From positions 171,563,955 through 171,627,954 of the forward strand of contig CM051462.1 in the NCBI GenBank assembly GCA_028095005.1: a DNA stretch of 64,000 nt, written 5' to 3'. The translations under genes and the position numbers were made by a program. Each line of letters opens with the position of its first letter. Positions within the stretch are counted from its first letter, which is position 1. Of this stretch, positions 10,300 through 24,020 are shown piece after piece. The DNA is from Rhynchospora pubera. Taxonomy: Eukaryota > Streptophyta > Magnoliopsida > Poales > Cyperaceae. The notes beneath the pieces were generated by a model that saw nothing but the letters and a program-made list of their open reading frames with translations, did no database searches and was not told where the DNA came from.

Positions 10300-13200
10300 T
10301 AAAGGAAAAATAAAATCTGATGGGAGTATGAGGTAAGAGTTAAGACATAAGTTTAAAACACCTCGGAATGAACATGTATGGAAAGCTGTTTTTATCTAGA
10401 GAAGAGTAAACTAATTGTGCGAGACTGCGAGGAGACCTCCAGAATTACTAAAACAGTTCACCATTTGTGACAACCTTTTTCTTTTTTTCTTTTTTACTTT
10501 GTCCCCAAATTGTCCGTACCACTTTCCACTTAATTTCCAGATATAGTTAAGATAAATGTAAGTAGTCTACACTGAGGTTTATCTTTCCATTTTCAGTGAA
10601 ATAAATAGAGTAGTATCACAATGATACCATTACGGCATTATGGCATTACACAACCAAAGCACCTATCCATTCACCGACAAAAGCCATAGCTAACAAGAAA
10701 CCTTGCATGGTTTGTGGTGATGGCAGTTCATACCACAATTATGTCATGATAGCTGAGCACTGAATGGAAAAGCCATAACAAATCTTGTGGTACAGATTGT
10801 TGTTGTAGAAAAGAGGAGTCCCTTGCATACATTGATACATTGGAAATGTTTCAAGCACCAAGCTTGTTTAATCTAAAAAAAGCTGGGAGAGGCTCTCCTG
10901 GACATTTCATCAAACATCTAGGTGACAATGCACGCATTTCATAGAAATGCATAAAAGGATTTCCCAAAGTAGAGAGAAATACGAGAGACTGTCATGGAAA
11001 ACTTGCGGGAAAACATGTGATTGTCGCCAAGAGCATGGTATATGGTAGAGGAAAATCATGGGAGTTGGTCTTGCTCTAAGAGGCAAATGATCGAGCACCT
11101 GCTGTGCATTGAAGACCGCACTGATTTATCGGGATGCAGTGATAAGAGGTCATTATGATCGGATCTGTGGAACTTAAAACTAAAGGAAGCACCGTGACAT
11201 AAGGTAATGGGGAGGTAAGAGTGAGGTAGGAATAGGATGCCAGACAGGCGGTACTGCATGTGTCACATACCGGCATGTGCTACAGAAAATCTTACGGGTA
11301 ACAGGGAAGGAAAGATATAACGGTTGCCGCTTTGTTTTATTTGTTCACAAAAATGTAACTGCTTTGGACGAATCATATATTTCTTAACATATTTTATAAA
11401 ATGTTGTGAATAAAAATACTCCTATGACAATTTTGATTATATTGTGTTTTTTTTAAGATCTGTCTAAAATAATTTTCTGCAATTAGTTGTTCTCTTATCC
11501 AAACTTTTTTTTAATTACTTTCTGTCATTTGATTTTTCAATTAGACAGTACTTATTTCTTCTTTCTTCTCAGAAAGTTTCATCAGCAGGAATTCCTTATT
11601 TTACAGGTAACACAAGTTGTCAGATAGCTATGTTGCATCCTAAGCGATTCTCTTTTTAAAAACGCACAGCAAATTAATGAACAAAAAACAAAAAATATTA
11701 TAACTTATACAAATAAGCAAACATTTTTATTTTGTGGAGTAAGTGGAGTGTGGAAAGAGAGAAGCAGTTAGCAGTTGAAGAGTATATGTTCTTCGCTGAA
11801 AAATAAAAGTTCTCCGTTAGGTATAAAGCAAAAGAAATGAGAGGAAGAAAACACGGACACAAATATAAAATATATTCATCTCCATTTGTTATCTTCCAAT
11901 TTGAAGGGCACACGTGCCTTATCTCCAATTGTTATCTTTTAGAGCACTCTTTAAAAAAAAAAGCATTTGCATACTTTTTGAGAAAACTAATAAGATAATT
12001 CTATAAATAAAAATAAAGATACAGGAAGAAAGTTCAGGTTGTAGACACTATTGGAAGGATGCTTTTCAATAACCCGGGTAAAAAGTCCATGAAAAACAAA
12101 TAAAATGAAATTCAGATTATGTTGCAAGTACTCATCAACATTATAAGTTACTTAAAATTCAAAATTTAAAAATAATTCGAACATAATTTTATATTTATGA
12201 TTAGGCTATAATATAACTATAGAAGCATATTTTTTTTTCTAACACAAATAATACATCGAAAAACTGAAATATTTGAAAAGTAAACAAAAATTGATAAATT
12301 CACGAGATACTAGGATAAATCGTAAATTATCTATTAAACTACATAACATATATGAATAATATAAATAATTACACAAATTATTCATGAACAATTAATTCTT
12401 CAGTTATTTAAAAGGGCGCTAAAAAAATAAAACGTACATAATTCTTAGTATGCTCATCAAAGTATATAATATATGAGCATACGAAACGAAAATAATTGAA
12501 ACTTGGAAAGACGTCAATTTTATTCAATATTCAATGCGGAGGTTGTCATTGATAGTTGCATCACAAACAAGAATGATACGGACTCGAAAGACTTATTCAC
12601 TCTAGTCAATAATATACTATTTTTAACGTTCACAGCTTCTGTCAACCATTTCAATAATAATAATAATCATATAGTATAATTTCATCAAGCAAGTAGTAAA
12701 TTTGTAATGCCAAATTGGTGCGAGGATTAAACAAAGGCCTTGCATCCTTCAAGCCAAACATAGTCGCTTTGGGAATGATAAGTAATTTAGTCGGCACTTT
12801 CAGGCTTGAACCACCGAGACATGTACAAAGACATTACCATGAATTTTGACATTGATTGAAAGCTAATAGCACTGAAAATGAAGTGCCATGACTTGTACGA
12901 TATATTACACTGCACTATCAACTGGCATAAAAAATACACAATTAATAGTATCATACTAAAAGTAAATTACTTTTCAAACTAAAAAATAAAGCGCTTCTAA
13001 CATCTCAACCTACAAATATGACAAGGAAAAGTGCAGTTGATGAATCAATAATACATAAAATATTTCCAAACGTACCTTGGTCATGCCGCAGTATTCTCAT
13101 TCTTTATCACTTAATCTTATTTCTCTCTTTTAATAAACGCTGATGGAACGTTGATAACGTGTTTCCATGTTTCTCTTGTTTATTTGAATCAGATATAACA

Positions 13201-13605
13201 CGATGATAAACTCTTAAACTAATACATTTTTTTTTGTGTATTTTGTAGCCATGAATTTTTAAAAATCTTATGGTGTTGTCTTTTACTCTACTGGTTTAGC
13301 TTTTTTTTAAAAAAGTATTTTCTGCAGGAAATCCGCTAAATGAAATACTTTTCATAAAAGTTGTCTTATTTAATCAACTGTACCAGATGTACTATCATGT
13401 AATCAATTCTATATTATTCTTTGTAATAATACCGCATGGAGGGATCAAAAGAAACATGTTGCCCCTCAGGGCAACCATAAAAACAAAAATATTTGTAATT
13501 AGACAAAAATAATATTTGAACTGATCAGAAAAAAAAGGGAAGGCCGAGCTCTACCTTCCAAAAATAATAATAACAATAATAATAACTAATAATAATTATT
13601 ACAAG
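10300..13605. other. A-B intergenic spacer, no gene seen
   Basis: About 3.3 kb of AT-rich DNA. Overlapping minus-strand frames at 10910-11276 show no domain and no codon bias I can defend. A poly-AAT tract lies at 13563-13600, just past gene B's stop. No transposon ends were recognised. Confidence 0.3.
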
Positions 13606-13609
13606 TACC

Positions 13610-16600
13610 TCATCCACTAGTATTAGGTGTCGTAGAGCAGCTGTTCCAACTATTTATCATAGTATCAGGAGAAGAATTTGCATCACATCTTAACAGATAA
13701 GTTTCTTCCTTTGTCATATTTTCCTTCATTTTGTTAACATTAAAATTGCCCTTTTCAATCACTCGAAGAGCCTCCAAAACCTCCTTAATAGATGGCCTCA
13801 TTTCCCTATCAGATTGCAAGCATTGAAATGCCAGCTCAGCAACTAAAGAAATCATCTTCCTAATGTCTGAATTTGTCCTGAATTCAAGATCCGGGTCAAC
13901 CAAATCATCCAGCTGAGACCTCTGAATTTTGTTTAATGCCATGTTAGCCAGGTTGATCTCATCATTTCCTCTGTTCAAATCCACAGCCGGTTTTGACGAT
14001 ATCAACTCCACCAAAACAACTCCAAAACTGTACACATCACTCTTATCAGTAAGATGGTAGCACTGGTGGTACACAGGGTCAACATACCCTGGTGTACCCT
14101 GGGGGACAGTAGACACATGCGTCACATCCAACGGGAACAGGCGCGACAAACCAAAATCACCAACCTTGACATGAAAGTTATCATCTAGTAGTATGTTATT
14201 GGTCTTGACATCTCGGTGTATTATCGGGGGTTCAACTGCATGTAAATAAGCAAGAGCATTAGCTGTCTCAATGGCAATTGACAAGCGGACAGGCCATGTG
14301 AGTGCATTCTTGCTAGACCGGGGCCCATGGAGGTGGTCGGCAATGGTCCCATTGGGAACAAACTCAAAGACAAGAAGCAGCTCAGGGCTAGTAAGAGCAG
14401 TGCAGCCATAGAGGGTGACGAGGTTAGGGTGGTGGAGACGGGAGAGAATTGCGACCTCATTTATAAATTGCTCAGCCTTTTTGTAATTGTTCTTGTAAAG
14501 GCGCTTTACAGCAACTACACGTCTATCCTTCAGTATCCCTATGGAAATTTTGATTGTTAATTACTGATTTAATGAATTAAGTATTATCTGTAAGTGCCTC
14601 AGTGAATTTCAAAGCAAACTCATTAAGTTTGATGAATAATCTGATTCTGCATTAACCAGAACTGAGATTTCCGTTGTAGGTGAGTCAAACTCAGCCAGTA
14701 CAGAATGTAAAATTATGCATGACAACAAGTGATGATACAGTTACCTTTATATACAGTGCCAAAACCTCCATCACCGAGCTCATTTGATGCACTAAAGCCT
14801 TCAGTAGCCTCCTTGAGTTCCTCATAAGAGAAAACCTGAGTGTATTCCATTCCAGCCATCTCTAGATCATGAAAATATTGATCAGAAGATTCTCTTCGTG
14901 TCAGAAGCTTTGACAATGATGAGGCAGATTTCAGTTTCTTCCGCTTGTAAAAGAAAAAGGACAAACTGCAAAATGCAAGCAGAGAAGCTGATCCTGCCGT
15001 CAAGCCTGCAAGGATAATAATCAAAGAGAAGCATAAGAAATTTCAGGGGTCAAGCAGATAAAAAATGAAATATTTCATATGTCCGAAAAAGTGAGGAGTT
15101 GACATTTCAAGTAGGTTTACTGAAGTTAAGGTAACCATGCAAAGTTCCCTTCATCCCAATTGAGAATCTCAGGAAGTACAGAACCAATTTTCCTTTTAAA
15201 AGAAAAGGAGCAGTGAAAAGGGGTGCTGAGATAAATAATGCATAACATTAGGGGTCTTGTCCTAAAGTGTCAAAATGTTGGCACTGTGATCCAAGTTCCT
15301 ACCAGAGCTACAAGAGGGCTAATGATCGATAAATACATGAGGAAAAGAGAGGCAAAATGAAAATCTACAGAGAGCAAGAAGGATTCGTGGCCAATTAGGA
15401 ACGTGAATTTCGTCCCCAATATCAATAAATACAGATGAATTTGGCCACCAAGATTCTTAGATTCTTAGTTATATTAATTTTTTTTTTCTTTGTAGTACCA
15501 CGCTAGGTGTTGTTTGTAAGGATCTCCTAATCTTGGCCGGTGGTATTTATTTTGGCACCTGAGAAATATTCTTGCCGTTTGGATCGCTTAGGATTAAGAG
15601 GAATAGCCTATTCCTAGACGGAAAATATTGAGAAGTGTGTAATTTTGTGAAGAGTTTGGATAGTTAGGAATAAATTTCCGTCTATAAAGAGGCTATTCCT
15701 CTTATTCCTAAGTGATCCAAACGGCCCTCCATGGATTAGATGTTATGTTCACTATTAGTGTGTGACTGTGTGGTCATGGCTATTTGGTTGATTGGTATAG
15801 AATCTGTAAACAGGTTGTGCACCAAGATGTTAAACTGACAGTTCTGGAGAGTAATTGATTTATTAAGCTATCTTTCAAGTTTTTACATGGAAATTGTGAC
15901 AAATGGTTAAGAGAAAATCATTATTTTAATCTAAAACTAAATAAGAAGTAATACTTGCCTATTATGATTCTCCTTCGAAACTGCTTCTCTGCAATATGAA
16001 TAAAAAAGAAATGTCATGCTGGATCAGAGTGGATAAGAATAACTAAAACAAATGAAATACAGTAATAATATATGCAGTAGCAAAGAATGGGAAAAATTAA
16101 CCAAAATAAACTGTTGGCAGGTTATTAACCTTTACATCGTCGATCACAAGCAAATATCAAAGTGCTTTTGGCAAAGCAGCCAGGCTTTGCTAAAAGATGA
16201 TTTGAATAATTAGCTGACAGCAGAGAAACTTCTCGATTGTCAAAATAGACTGAAAATGTCAACTCAAAGGACGGAGAGGAATTATTACTCGAACAGTTTT
16301 TCAAAAGACTACTTTTCTCATCCCCACTGGTAGAATAATTCAGATTGTAATCCTTTCTGAAAGTATTGAGGGGTGATTGTATCAGATCAGTAGAGTTACA
16401 CCTTATGGAAGAAAAGCTGGTGTGCAATGAACTGTACATATTTGCACGGAAGTAGTTGACAGGACTTGGAAAATCAAAATAAATATTACTGCAGTTAGAT
16501 CGTTGCAAGGAACTAGTGAGGGATGGATCTTTAACTCTGACAGTGTTGGGGACGCCATATGAGATGCTTTCCAATGGGTGTAAAACTGAATAGTAGATAT

Positions 16601-16811
16601 AGATATATGGAATATCAGCTTCACACAGAACCAAGAATTTACCACAATTATTATTAGAATCAGTTGCAGAATCAGGAGTATGGATGAAGAAAGGAGGCCT
16701 AATTTGAATAATGGAATTATTACATGGAAGGGTAGTTTCACATGAGCTAGAGAAGCAGGGGAAGGGGAATAGGAGGAAGATGAGAATAACATAATTCGCT
16801 AAAGTGGCCAT
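13610..16811 (-). CDS. LRK10L: LRK10L-type receptor-like kinase, copy B (4 exons, 633 aa)
   Basis: Exons: 16811-16130, 15988-15959, 15005-14745, 14538-13610 (682+30+261+929 nt), all phase 1 and open. The start is the ATG giving MATLANYVILIFLLFPF, a good signal peptide. In-frame ATGs further upstream (for example at 16901) would bury it. The ectodomain carries TLPCNNSIIQIRPPFF and ends in CDRRCKG. The 10-codon micro-exon (basic, then Ile-Ile-Ile) leads straight into the TM helix (IIIGLTAGSASLLAFC). The kinase exon keeps the VAVKRL lysine (~336), HRDVKTNN and DFGLSR, and the GYVDP activation-segment end. The intron after the micro-exon starts GCAAGT rather than GT. A Tourist-like MITE (15574-15725) sits in intron 2, the intron between micro-exon and TM exon. 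Confidence 0.9.
15574..15725. mobile_element. Tourist-like MITE, divergent copy
   Basis: Terminal inverted repeats of ~36 bp (GCCGTTTGGATCGCTTAGGA against GGCCGTTTGGATCACTTAGG) flank a core containing GAAGTGTGTAATTTTGTGAA. That core is shared with the copies at 30356, 45581, 48865 and 63324. No clear 3-bp target duplication. It lies within an intron of gene B. Confidence 0.65.
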
Positions 16812-17307
16812 TGCATAGCGAACAAAAGATCTAGTAGCTATTTTTAAACGTGGGAGAAGTTTGGTCATAGTTATACCTACGTGCCATTCTAATGGCCTCA
16901 ATTACTTTTCTATTGTTTGACAAGGACCGTGGTATTGATATAGTGGGAAAAGGAAGTTTGGCGTTCTGTAGTGCGAAATTTTGTCATAAAGGAATTTTCT
17001 TCACAGCACCTCTTATAAAAGCAAAACATAAAGGATAAGATTGATGAAAGCAATAAAGAATAGCAGAACTATGTTAGACAAATAAGTTAAACTTGGTGTG
17101 AAGTGCCCCTGATTCGATTTAAAGAGGAAATGGGATAAAACAATTATTGTAAAAATTAGAGATACTTTTCAAAACGTATGGATAAATCTGGAATTTTACA
17201 CATGAGTTACCTGTGTAGCGGGCAACTTTGGAAGAAAAAATTGGAAAAGAAGCAGCCATGCATTATTTTAATAATTTATAATTCTGAACATTCATGGGCT
17301 TAAAGGT
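16812..17307. other. Promoter region of gene B
   Basis: About 500 bp upstream of B's ATG. I did not find the GACTTAGTCAAAGTC block shared by A, C and D here; only an isolated TTTGACA (16915) is present. No gene. Confidence 0.3.
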
Positions 17308-17317
17308 TATTTGAAAT

Positions 17318-17751
17318 GGCTCCACATCCTCTACAGCCAAGGTTTGGCGGTTCCAAACAGTCAAACACTTATTTTTTTAAATATTTCAACATTTTAAAAT
17401 TCAAATGTTGAATCCAAACCGTTGATCGTGTTTAATTTTACGGGCGATGCATTTTCATATAAGTTTTATGAAATTTGGAGCCGATTTGATACTTAATTAA
17501 GTGACCAAATTATGAACGTATTAGAATTAATCACTGATAGTTAATTAGATTCGTTCATTTGTTGACCATTTGATCTAGTATCAAATCAACTCCAAATTTC
17601 ATAAAAATTATATGAAAATACATCGTCCATAAAATTAAACAAGATCAACGGTTTGAATTCTATATTTGAATTTTAAAATGTTGAAATATTTAAAAAATAA
17701 TAATTTAGCTGTTTGGAACAGCCAAACCTCGGCTGTAGAGGATGTGCATCC
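17318..17751. mobile_element. Fold-back MITE with 10-bp target duplication (MULE-like)
   Basis: The 434-bp element is nearly all inverted repeat, with arms of ~190 bp. The termini are GGCTCCACATCCTCTACAGC and, on the other strand, GGATGCACATCCTCTACAGC. Perfect direct repeats TATTTGAAAT flank it (17308-17317 and 17752-17761). The target duplication length and long arms fit a Mutator-type non-autonomous element. No coding content. Confidence 0.8.
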
Positions 17752-17949
17752 TATTTGAAATACTATTATAATGACGTTATTAAAACATTAATAAAGTCAA
17801 AACCTAATTGATTATTCCTAAGGCAAAAGAAAATTCTTCTTCGGCTGCTCCTACAATTGATTACCGAGTGAACTCAAAGGACCACACATATATACAACAG
17901 GGATGTGTTCAATAACAAAATTCAAGAAGAGAAAATTTCCGATACCACA

Positions 17950-18215
17950 ACTTTACATTTCATCAATACTAAAATTTTTTTTTAAATTTAAATATTGAAT
18001 CCAAATCGTTGATCTTGTACAACTTAACGAGCGATGCATTTTCATATAAGTTTTAATAAATTTGGACTTGATTTGATATTTGATCAAGAAGTTAAAAAAT
18101 GAACAAATCTTGTTAACTATGACATATTAATTATAATACGTTCATGGTTTGACCTCTTGATCAAATATAAAATCAACTCTAAATTTTATAAACTTATATA
18201 GAAACCAACTAATTA
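17950..18215. repeat. Degenerate relative of the 17318 fold-back element
   Basis: It contains the same inner-arm words (GATGCATTTTCATATAAGTTT, CAAATCGTTGATCTTG-like) and their inverted, decayed counterparts. The outer termini are missing, so it is an older copy of the same family. Confidence 0.5.
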
Positions 18216-18518
18216 TTGCAGCCATTGAAAGCAAAACCAACTAATTACGATACTTGGGTTATACATGTGCCCGAACTTGGAGAAGATAAGATATGGATAC
18301 AGCCCTGCTATTATTGCAGCACCATATAATATTTCTTGGATTGAATTTGACCTTGACGATGGAATTGTAGTTTAGTTTCAACACAACCAGAAGCCACTAA
18401 TTGGGCCCTACAATTATGAAAAATGTACCATGTTATAGTTACTGACTTAATTACTGTACTATATTTCTATATATCTGACTACTCAAAGCTTGACAAAAAA
18501 ACAATTCTATAGTACTAA

Positions 18519-18559
18519 TGATGATGATGATGATGATGATGATGATAATAAAAATAATG

Positions 18560-18644
<85 letters not shown>
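18519..18644. repeat. GAT/AAT trinucleotide microsatellite
   Basis: A run of GAT units passes into a long run of AAT units. It gives a spurious poly-Asn reading frame. Confidence 0.95.
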
Positions 18645-18649
<5 letters not shown>

Positions 18650-18651
<2 letters not shown>

Positions 18652-19866
18652 GCTGGACCATTAACAAAATATAGTGGAAGAGGCCTCTGATTTCATTTTA
18701 AAAGGGAAGAAAAGAAGTCAGCCGTCGAAAAGTGCAGTTATTCTTTCGACAACGCATGTAAAATTTGCAATATATCCCCTGACGATAGAATAACTTGTAG
18801 ACCGGCCAACTTTGGTATAAATGTTAGGAAAAAGTTAGTTAGCTAGTAATGTAAACATAAATATTCTTGAACTTAAAAGATAGTTGACCTATTCAAAGTA
18901 TTCTCACGTCAATAATCAAAACTAAAGTCACAAAAAAATAATTTATTTCGAACAGGTTAAAATAAAGCATTTGACTAAGACTGGACCTCATCTATAAGAA
19001 AGATGCAAGTGTGAAAATGACTGGTTGGAGTGAAGCAAAATCATCTAAAAACCTGCACTCAATAATCAGTAATTGCTAGACACGAGGCTAAGCGGCAATA
19101 CCAAAGTTTCAATTATTGCACTAAATCTCAAATATTCTAATAATAGAGTGGCACGTAGCCTAATTGAATTGGGGTAGATGTTTGAAGCTTTGTCTTGTTC
19201 AAACTTCAAGCAGATTGGAGAGAAAGGGGATAGTACTAGTAGACTAGATAACGGCGTGAAGGATGAAACAGGAGAACCGATTGGATGAGATCATGGGACC
19301 CAGACATTAACATTAACGGCGTTACTGAACTGAACGATAAGGATCACCTTCTTCTTTGTATTAAAGAAGGCGACCCATGTTGACAGTATCCACAGTGAGA
19401 ATAGCCTGAATAGGCAGGATATGGTTCGCATTAAACTGGAGACAAAAGGAATCTCCTAAAAGATGGATTCAAGAAAAAAGAAGTCTGAAGAGGCATACCC
19501 TTGCATTGCTGTATGACGTGTCCTATCTATTTTTATTCCACCGAATTATTTTATCAAATTCGATGAATCTCTCATTCTCAATAAATTCCAAAGATTTTCT
19601 TTGTTCCTTTTATCTTTTTCGTCTCTTCCTTTTTTTTCAGCTGCATTCTAAATTAGCCAATACATGTGAAAACATATGTACAGTAATAATAGAAGATGTG
19701 TGATGGTTACTTTCAATTAGATATAAGACATTTTGCTAATGAAAATTTTCTTTCAATAAGAAAGGGATGCTGTACGCATACTCTACAGTAAATTGGCAAC
19801 AATTAATTTGTACTAGTGGAAGTATAAAGATCCTTGGTTTCCAAATAAGAGAAACATGGCTTCTAC
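18650..19866. other. Spacer downstream of the B promoter, no gene seen
   Basis: AT-rich sequence without recognisable domains. The 65-codon frame at 19506-19703 has no support. Confidence 0.3.
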
Positions 19867-19884
19867 TATTTATCAAACAAACTT

Positions 19885-20619
19885 TTTTTGAGGAAAAAAT
19901 GGAGATCAGGTCTCCATCTTTTTATTAAAGATAGAGTAAATAAAGTATGTACAAAGCTTAGCCAGAGGCTAACCAAATAAAGAAGAACGAAAAAAGAAAA
20001 AGGGCCAGAAAAAAGTGAAATGAAAAATAAAAAATAAAAAACTAAGCTAGAAGCGGAGAGATCAGACTCTGAGCGTCTCCCATTCGAAGAAGGTTTGCTC
20101 TACCAGAGAAACAGGTGAGTGAGAGTGTTCTGAGAAAATTCTGCTACACCTCTCTCTCCAAAGAATGAAACAAAGAATACTCATGATCTCTCGATGCTCC
20201 CTCGGAATCGAAGTGTCTGTTAAGAACTGTGGGTTTGAGGTAAAATGTAACCCTGCTAAACAAGGGGAGAAGTTTATTGCCAAATGCAAAACTTCAACGA
20301 ATAGTCTACATCTGTTGAACAGATGATGAACTGTTTCCTCGTCAGAAGCACAGAGAACACAAAAGCTGGGCAGATGCCAACCTCTTCTCTTAAGGTTGTC
20401 TATTGTTGCAATTTTATTTAGACTCATCTGCCAAGCAAAAACTTTCATGCGGGGTGGAATGTGCAGCTTCCACAGAGGTAACAGGCATGAACTGATTTTT
20501 GGGAACTCCTTATAAAAGCAGTAAAGAGAGTGTACCGTGAATTGGCCATTGCTATTTAAATTCCACCTGAAGCTGTCTTTGGATGTCGACACAGCTATTG
20601 AGCGTAGGGATGTCTCTAG
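19885..20619 (-). mobile_element. 5'-truncated LINE with zf-RVT remnant
   Basis: This minus-strand insert is flanked by perfect 18-nt direct repeats, TATTTATCAAACAAACTT (19867-19884 and 20620-20637). It has a short A-tail, seen as T's at 19885-19889. The frame at 20592-20062 encodes the C-terminal reverse-transcriptase zinc-binding region of plant LINEs: WNLNSNGQFTVHSLY, LWKLHIPPRMKVFAWQ, then C..C at FCVLCASDEETVHHLF. The reverse transcriptase core and endonuclease are missing, so it is dead on arrival. The perfect target duplication implies a fairly young insertion. Confidence 0.9.
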
Positions 20620-20885
20620 TATTTATCAAACAAACTTGTAATATATTTTAAAATTTTCAATTAAAAAGATTTAAAATACCGTAAGAATTTAAAATATTGA
20701 AATCAGGACAAAATCAGTCGATTACAAACTACAAATCAATATCTGCCACATAGGCCTAGTATATGATTAATGTACTTAACTATATATACTATATACACTA
20801 CTACACCCAAAATAACAAAACTAATATAATACAATATGTGGCCATATGGAATTAATTAATCAAGGCAAAACAAAGTACTAGCACT

Positions 20886-23811
20886 TCATACACTAATATT
20901 AGGTGTCGTAGAGCTGCTCTCCCACCTATCCATGACCGTAACAGGAGAAAAATTAGCACCACTCTGTAGCAAGTGACTGTCCTTCTTACTCAAATTTTCC
21001 TTTTCCAATTTATCTCCACCATGACCCCCTTTTTCTATCACTTTGAGTGCCTCCAAAACCTCCTTAATAGATGGTCTCATGTCCCTATCAGATTGTAAGC
21101 ACTGAAATGCCAGCTCAGCTAACAATGAAATCATGCGCCTTATCTCCCAGTTCGACTGGAACCCAAGAGCTGGGTCCACCAACTCATCTAGCTCAGACCT
21201 CTGTATCATATTTAATGCCAGATTAGCCAGATTTATCTCATCTCGGGTTCTGCTCAAATCAACAGCCGGTTTTGATGATATCAACTCCACCAAAACAACT
21301 CCAAAGCTGTAAACATCACTTCGATCGGTTAGCTGATAGCATTCATGGTACACTGGGTCAACATACCCAGGTGTGCCCACAGGGAAAGTCGACACATGGC
21401 TCACATCCGATGGAAATAAACGTGACAAACCAAAATCACCGACCTTGACATGAAACTCATTGTCCAGTAATATATTATTTGTTTTGACATCTCTGTGAAT
21501 AACAGGGGGCTCAACTGCATGTAAGTATGCCAAGGCATTGGCTGTCTCGATAGCAATTGACAGACAAACTGGCCACGTGAGGGCATTCTCATAAGAGAGG
21601 GGCCCATGAAGGTGGTCGGCAACTGTGCCATTTGAGACATACTCCAAGACTAGCAGAAGCTCACGGCTTGTGCTAGTTGTGCAGCCGTAGAGGCTGACAA
21701 GATTGGGATGTTGAAGACGAGAAAGGATATCCACTTCATTCATAAATTGCTTGGCTCTCCTGTTGTTGTTCTGGTAAAGTCGCTTCACAGCAATTATACG
21801 CCCGTCTCGTAATTTACCTTAAAATATTTAAAGGAGAGAGAGAAATTGATGCATCATAAGTGCTCTGGTTCAATTTACTGTCCAAAATATATATGTCATA
21901 ACTCCAAAATACATATGTCATAAAAAAAGGAGCAGCATGACACCCACCTTTATAAATTAATTACTATAAAAGAAAATAAATCCCAATTAAAAGTCTAAAT
22001 GAAAATCACCAACACTATTTTCTTTCCTGATGCAACTCATCAAATTTAGTGACAACCAATTAGGAAACTAAATGAAAAAATGGAAAATTAAGTATATTAA
22101 CCTTTATACACAGCGCCAAAACCACCATCGCCGAGTTCTTTTAATGGACTGAATCCATTAGTAGCCTCCTTGAGTTCCTCATAGGAGAAGATCTGAGTGA
22201 AGTGCGTCCCAGCCATCTCGAGATCATCAAAGTACTGATCACTTGACTCTCTTTGCGTTAGAAGTGAGGATGATGAGAGCCAGTTCACTTTCTTCCGTTT
22301 GCACAGGAGTAGACAGGAGCAGCACGCTACCAATAGACTGCCTAATCCTACTGATATTCCAGCTGATGGAAATAAAATAAAAAAAGTCAAAAAACAAATT
22401 ATTGAGGCAAACACTATAAATATATATTTTTTTATTCTTAGAAATAAAAATTTTGAATGGTTTTGGCGCAGTGAGATCTGATATAATGGCTTATAGATGA
22501 AAATTTGTGAAATTGCTTACTTCATGACAGTTCACTTATATGCTACTATATATGCCACTGCTAATATTACCCAATACTCCAGCTACCAGCACTGACCATA
22601 ACCAATACTCACTTTTAACAGTATATTTCCCAAATTTAAATCAGATTAAACATGAAGAATAAGTTTGGTCATTTTTTATTCGTTCAGGATGACCAAAACA
22701 AATATAAAAACACTACACAGCTAAACAAAAGCTTCACTTAAGAAACTTTTTGCCATTTGTCTTTAGACAAAAGAAAGCCACACCAAAACAAAAATAAACA
22801 CTACATATCATTCTGGTCCACTAAAAATATGAAGCACAGCAGTGGCTCTTCTTCAAATTCTATTACTTATCTTTAGACAAAAGAAAGCCACACCAAGTGC
22901 CATATTCTTTTTTCAGATCAGCATTATTCCAAAAATGGTTTTAAAAAAGTAAAATAGAAAAAAAAATTGACACCTAGGATCAGAATATATTTATTGACAG
23001 GTGATACAAAAGATAGCACACTTGCCTATAAAAATTATGTTCTTTCCTTTCTGTTTCTTCGCTGAAATATAGAAAATAAGACGAATCTCTGTGAGCAACA
23101 TTCTTAAATGTTAGAGAGCAAGTAATATAACACAATCAAAGAAGCTGATGTTAAGAGGTACAAAATGCTTTTACCTTTACATGATGGATCATTATAAAAT
23201 GAAGCTGACAAAAGAGTGAGATCTCCTGCCTGAATATTTTTAAATGATAATTTCCATATGAATGAGAAAGTCGGTGGGTTAGAACAAGTACTAGAGAAAT
23301 TCTCTTTGTTTACGGAATACAAACATGTCCAAGGATGCCTTTCACAAAAATCATTTAAAATGTGGTGAGTCTTAGGGTCACACTGGATGGAAGAAAACAA
23401 ATCATACTTTTCCTCAAACTCATAAGCATCAATGGGGGATAATTCGAATGATATTGTCACACTGCTACAGTTAGAATGTAGCAAAGAATTGCTCAAGTTA
23501 TCATCTCTAATAACGAGAGTACTATCATTGTATGAGATGTTTTCCAACTGAAACCAGAGATCAGGCCCAAAAAGATTGATAAAAGGATCATTACTATTGC
23601 ATCTAATGTTTATTGGAGCACCACATCCACGTCCTTTACCCATGCATCCATTGTTTGTCTGATCATCACATTCGACGCAGGAGTCATTGTAGGCACAGAA
23701 AGGAGGCTGGATTACGAAAGATGTATTACATGGATATGCTGATGGACATGGATTAGAGAAACAGGGAGAAAATAGCGATAGGCCAACAATAGAAATTAGT
23801 GAAATAATCAT
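20886..23811 (-). CDS. LRK10L: LRK10L-type receptor-like kinase, copy C (4 exons, 621 aa)
   Basis: Exons: 23811-23175, 23061-23026, 22362-22102, 21817-20886 (637+36+261+932 nt), phase 1 throughout, open. The ATG at 23811 gives signal peptide MIISLISIVGLSLFSPCFS; the frame upstream has no ATG. The ectodomain has extra cysteines between residues ~40 and 65, unlike A and B. The micro-exon donor is GCAAGT. The last intron ends in a weak TTTTAAG acceptor with little pyrimidine tract, where A, B and D have better ones. The Gly-loop is GDGGFGAVYKG. VKRLYQNN, HRDVKTNN, DFGLSR and GYVDP are intact. The activation segment reads STFPVGTPG where the others have STVPQGTPG. Its distal promoter has been pushed 5.9 kb away by nested transposons. 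Confidence 0.88.
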
Positions 23812-23971
23812 CAGATCGTCTAAACAAACGGAAAGAAGGGCAGAAGAATGAAAGGACAATTAGGAAGGTTATTAGACCAGAATAAAAAATAAACCAACTG
23901 AAGAAAATTGTGGTTTTTTCCACAGAACAGAGAAAAAATATGGCTCTCCAAATATCTCATCCCAATGCCTC

Positions 23972-24020
<49 letters not shown>

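Noticed and set aside
10910..11276. Three overlapping minus-strand frames
   Set aside because: Mutually overlapping in different frames, no domain, no splice-compatible neighbours.
18490..18690. Poly-asparagine open frame
   Set aside because: Produced by a GAT/AAT microsatellite; no other coding sign.
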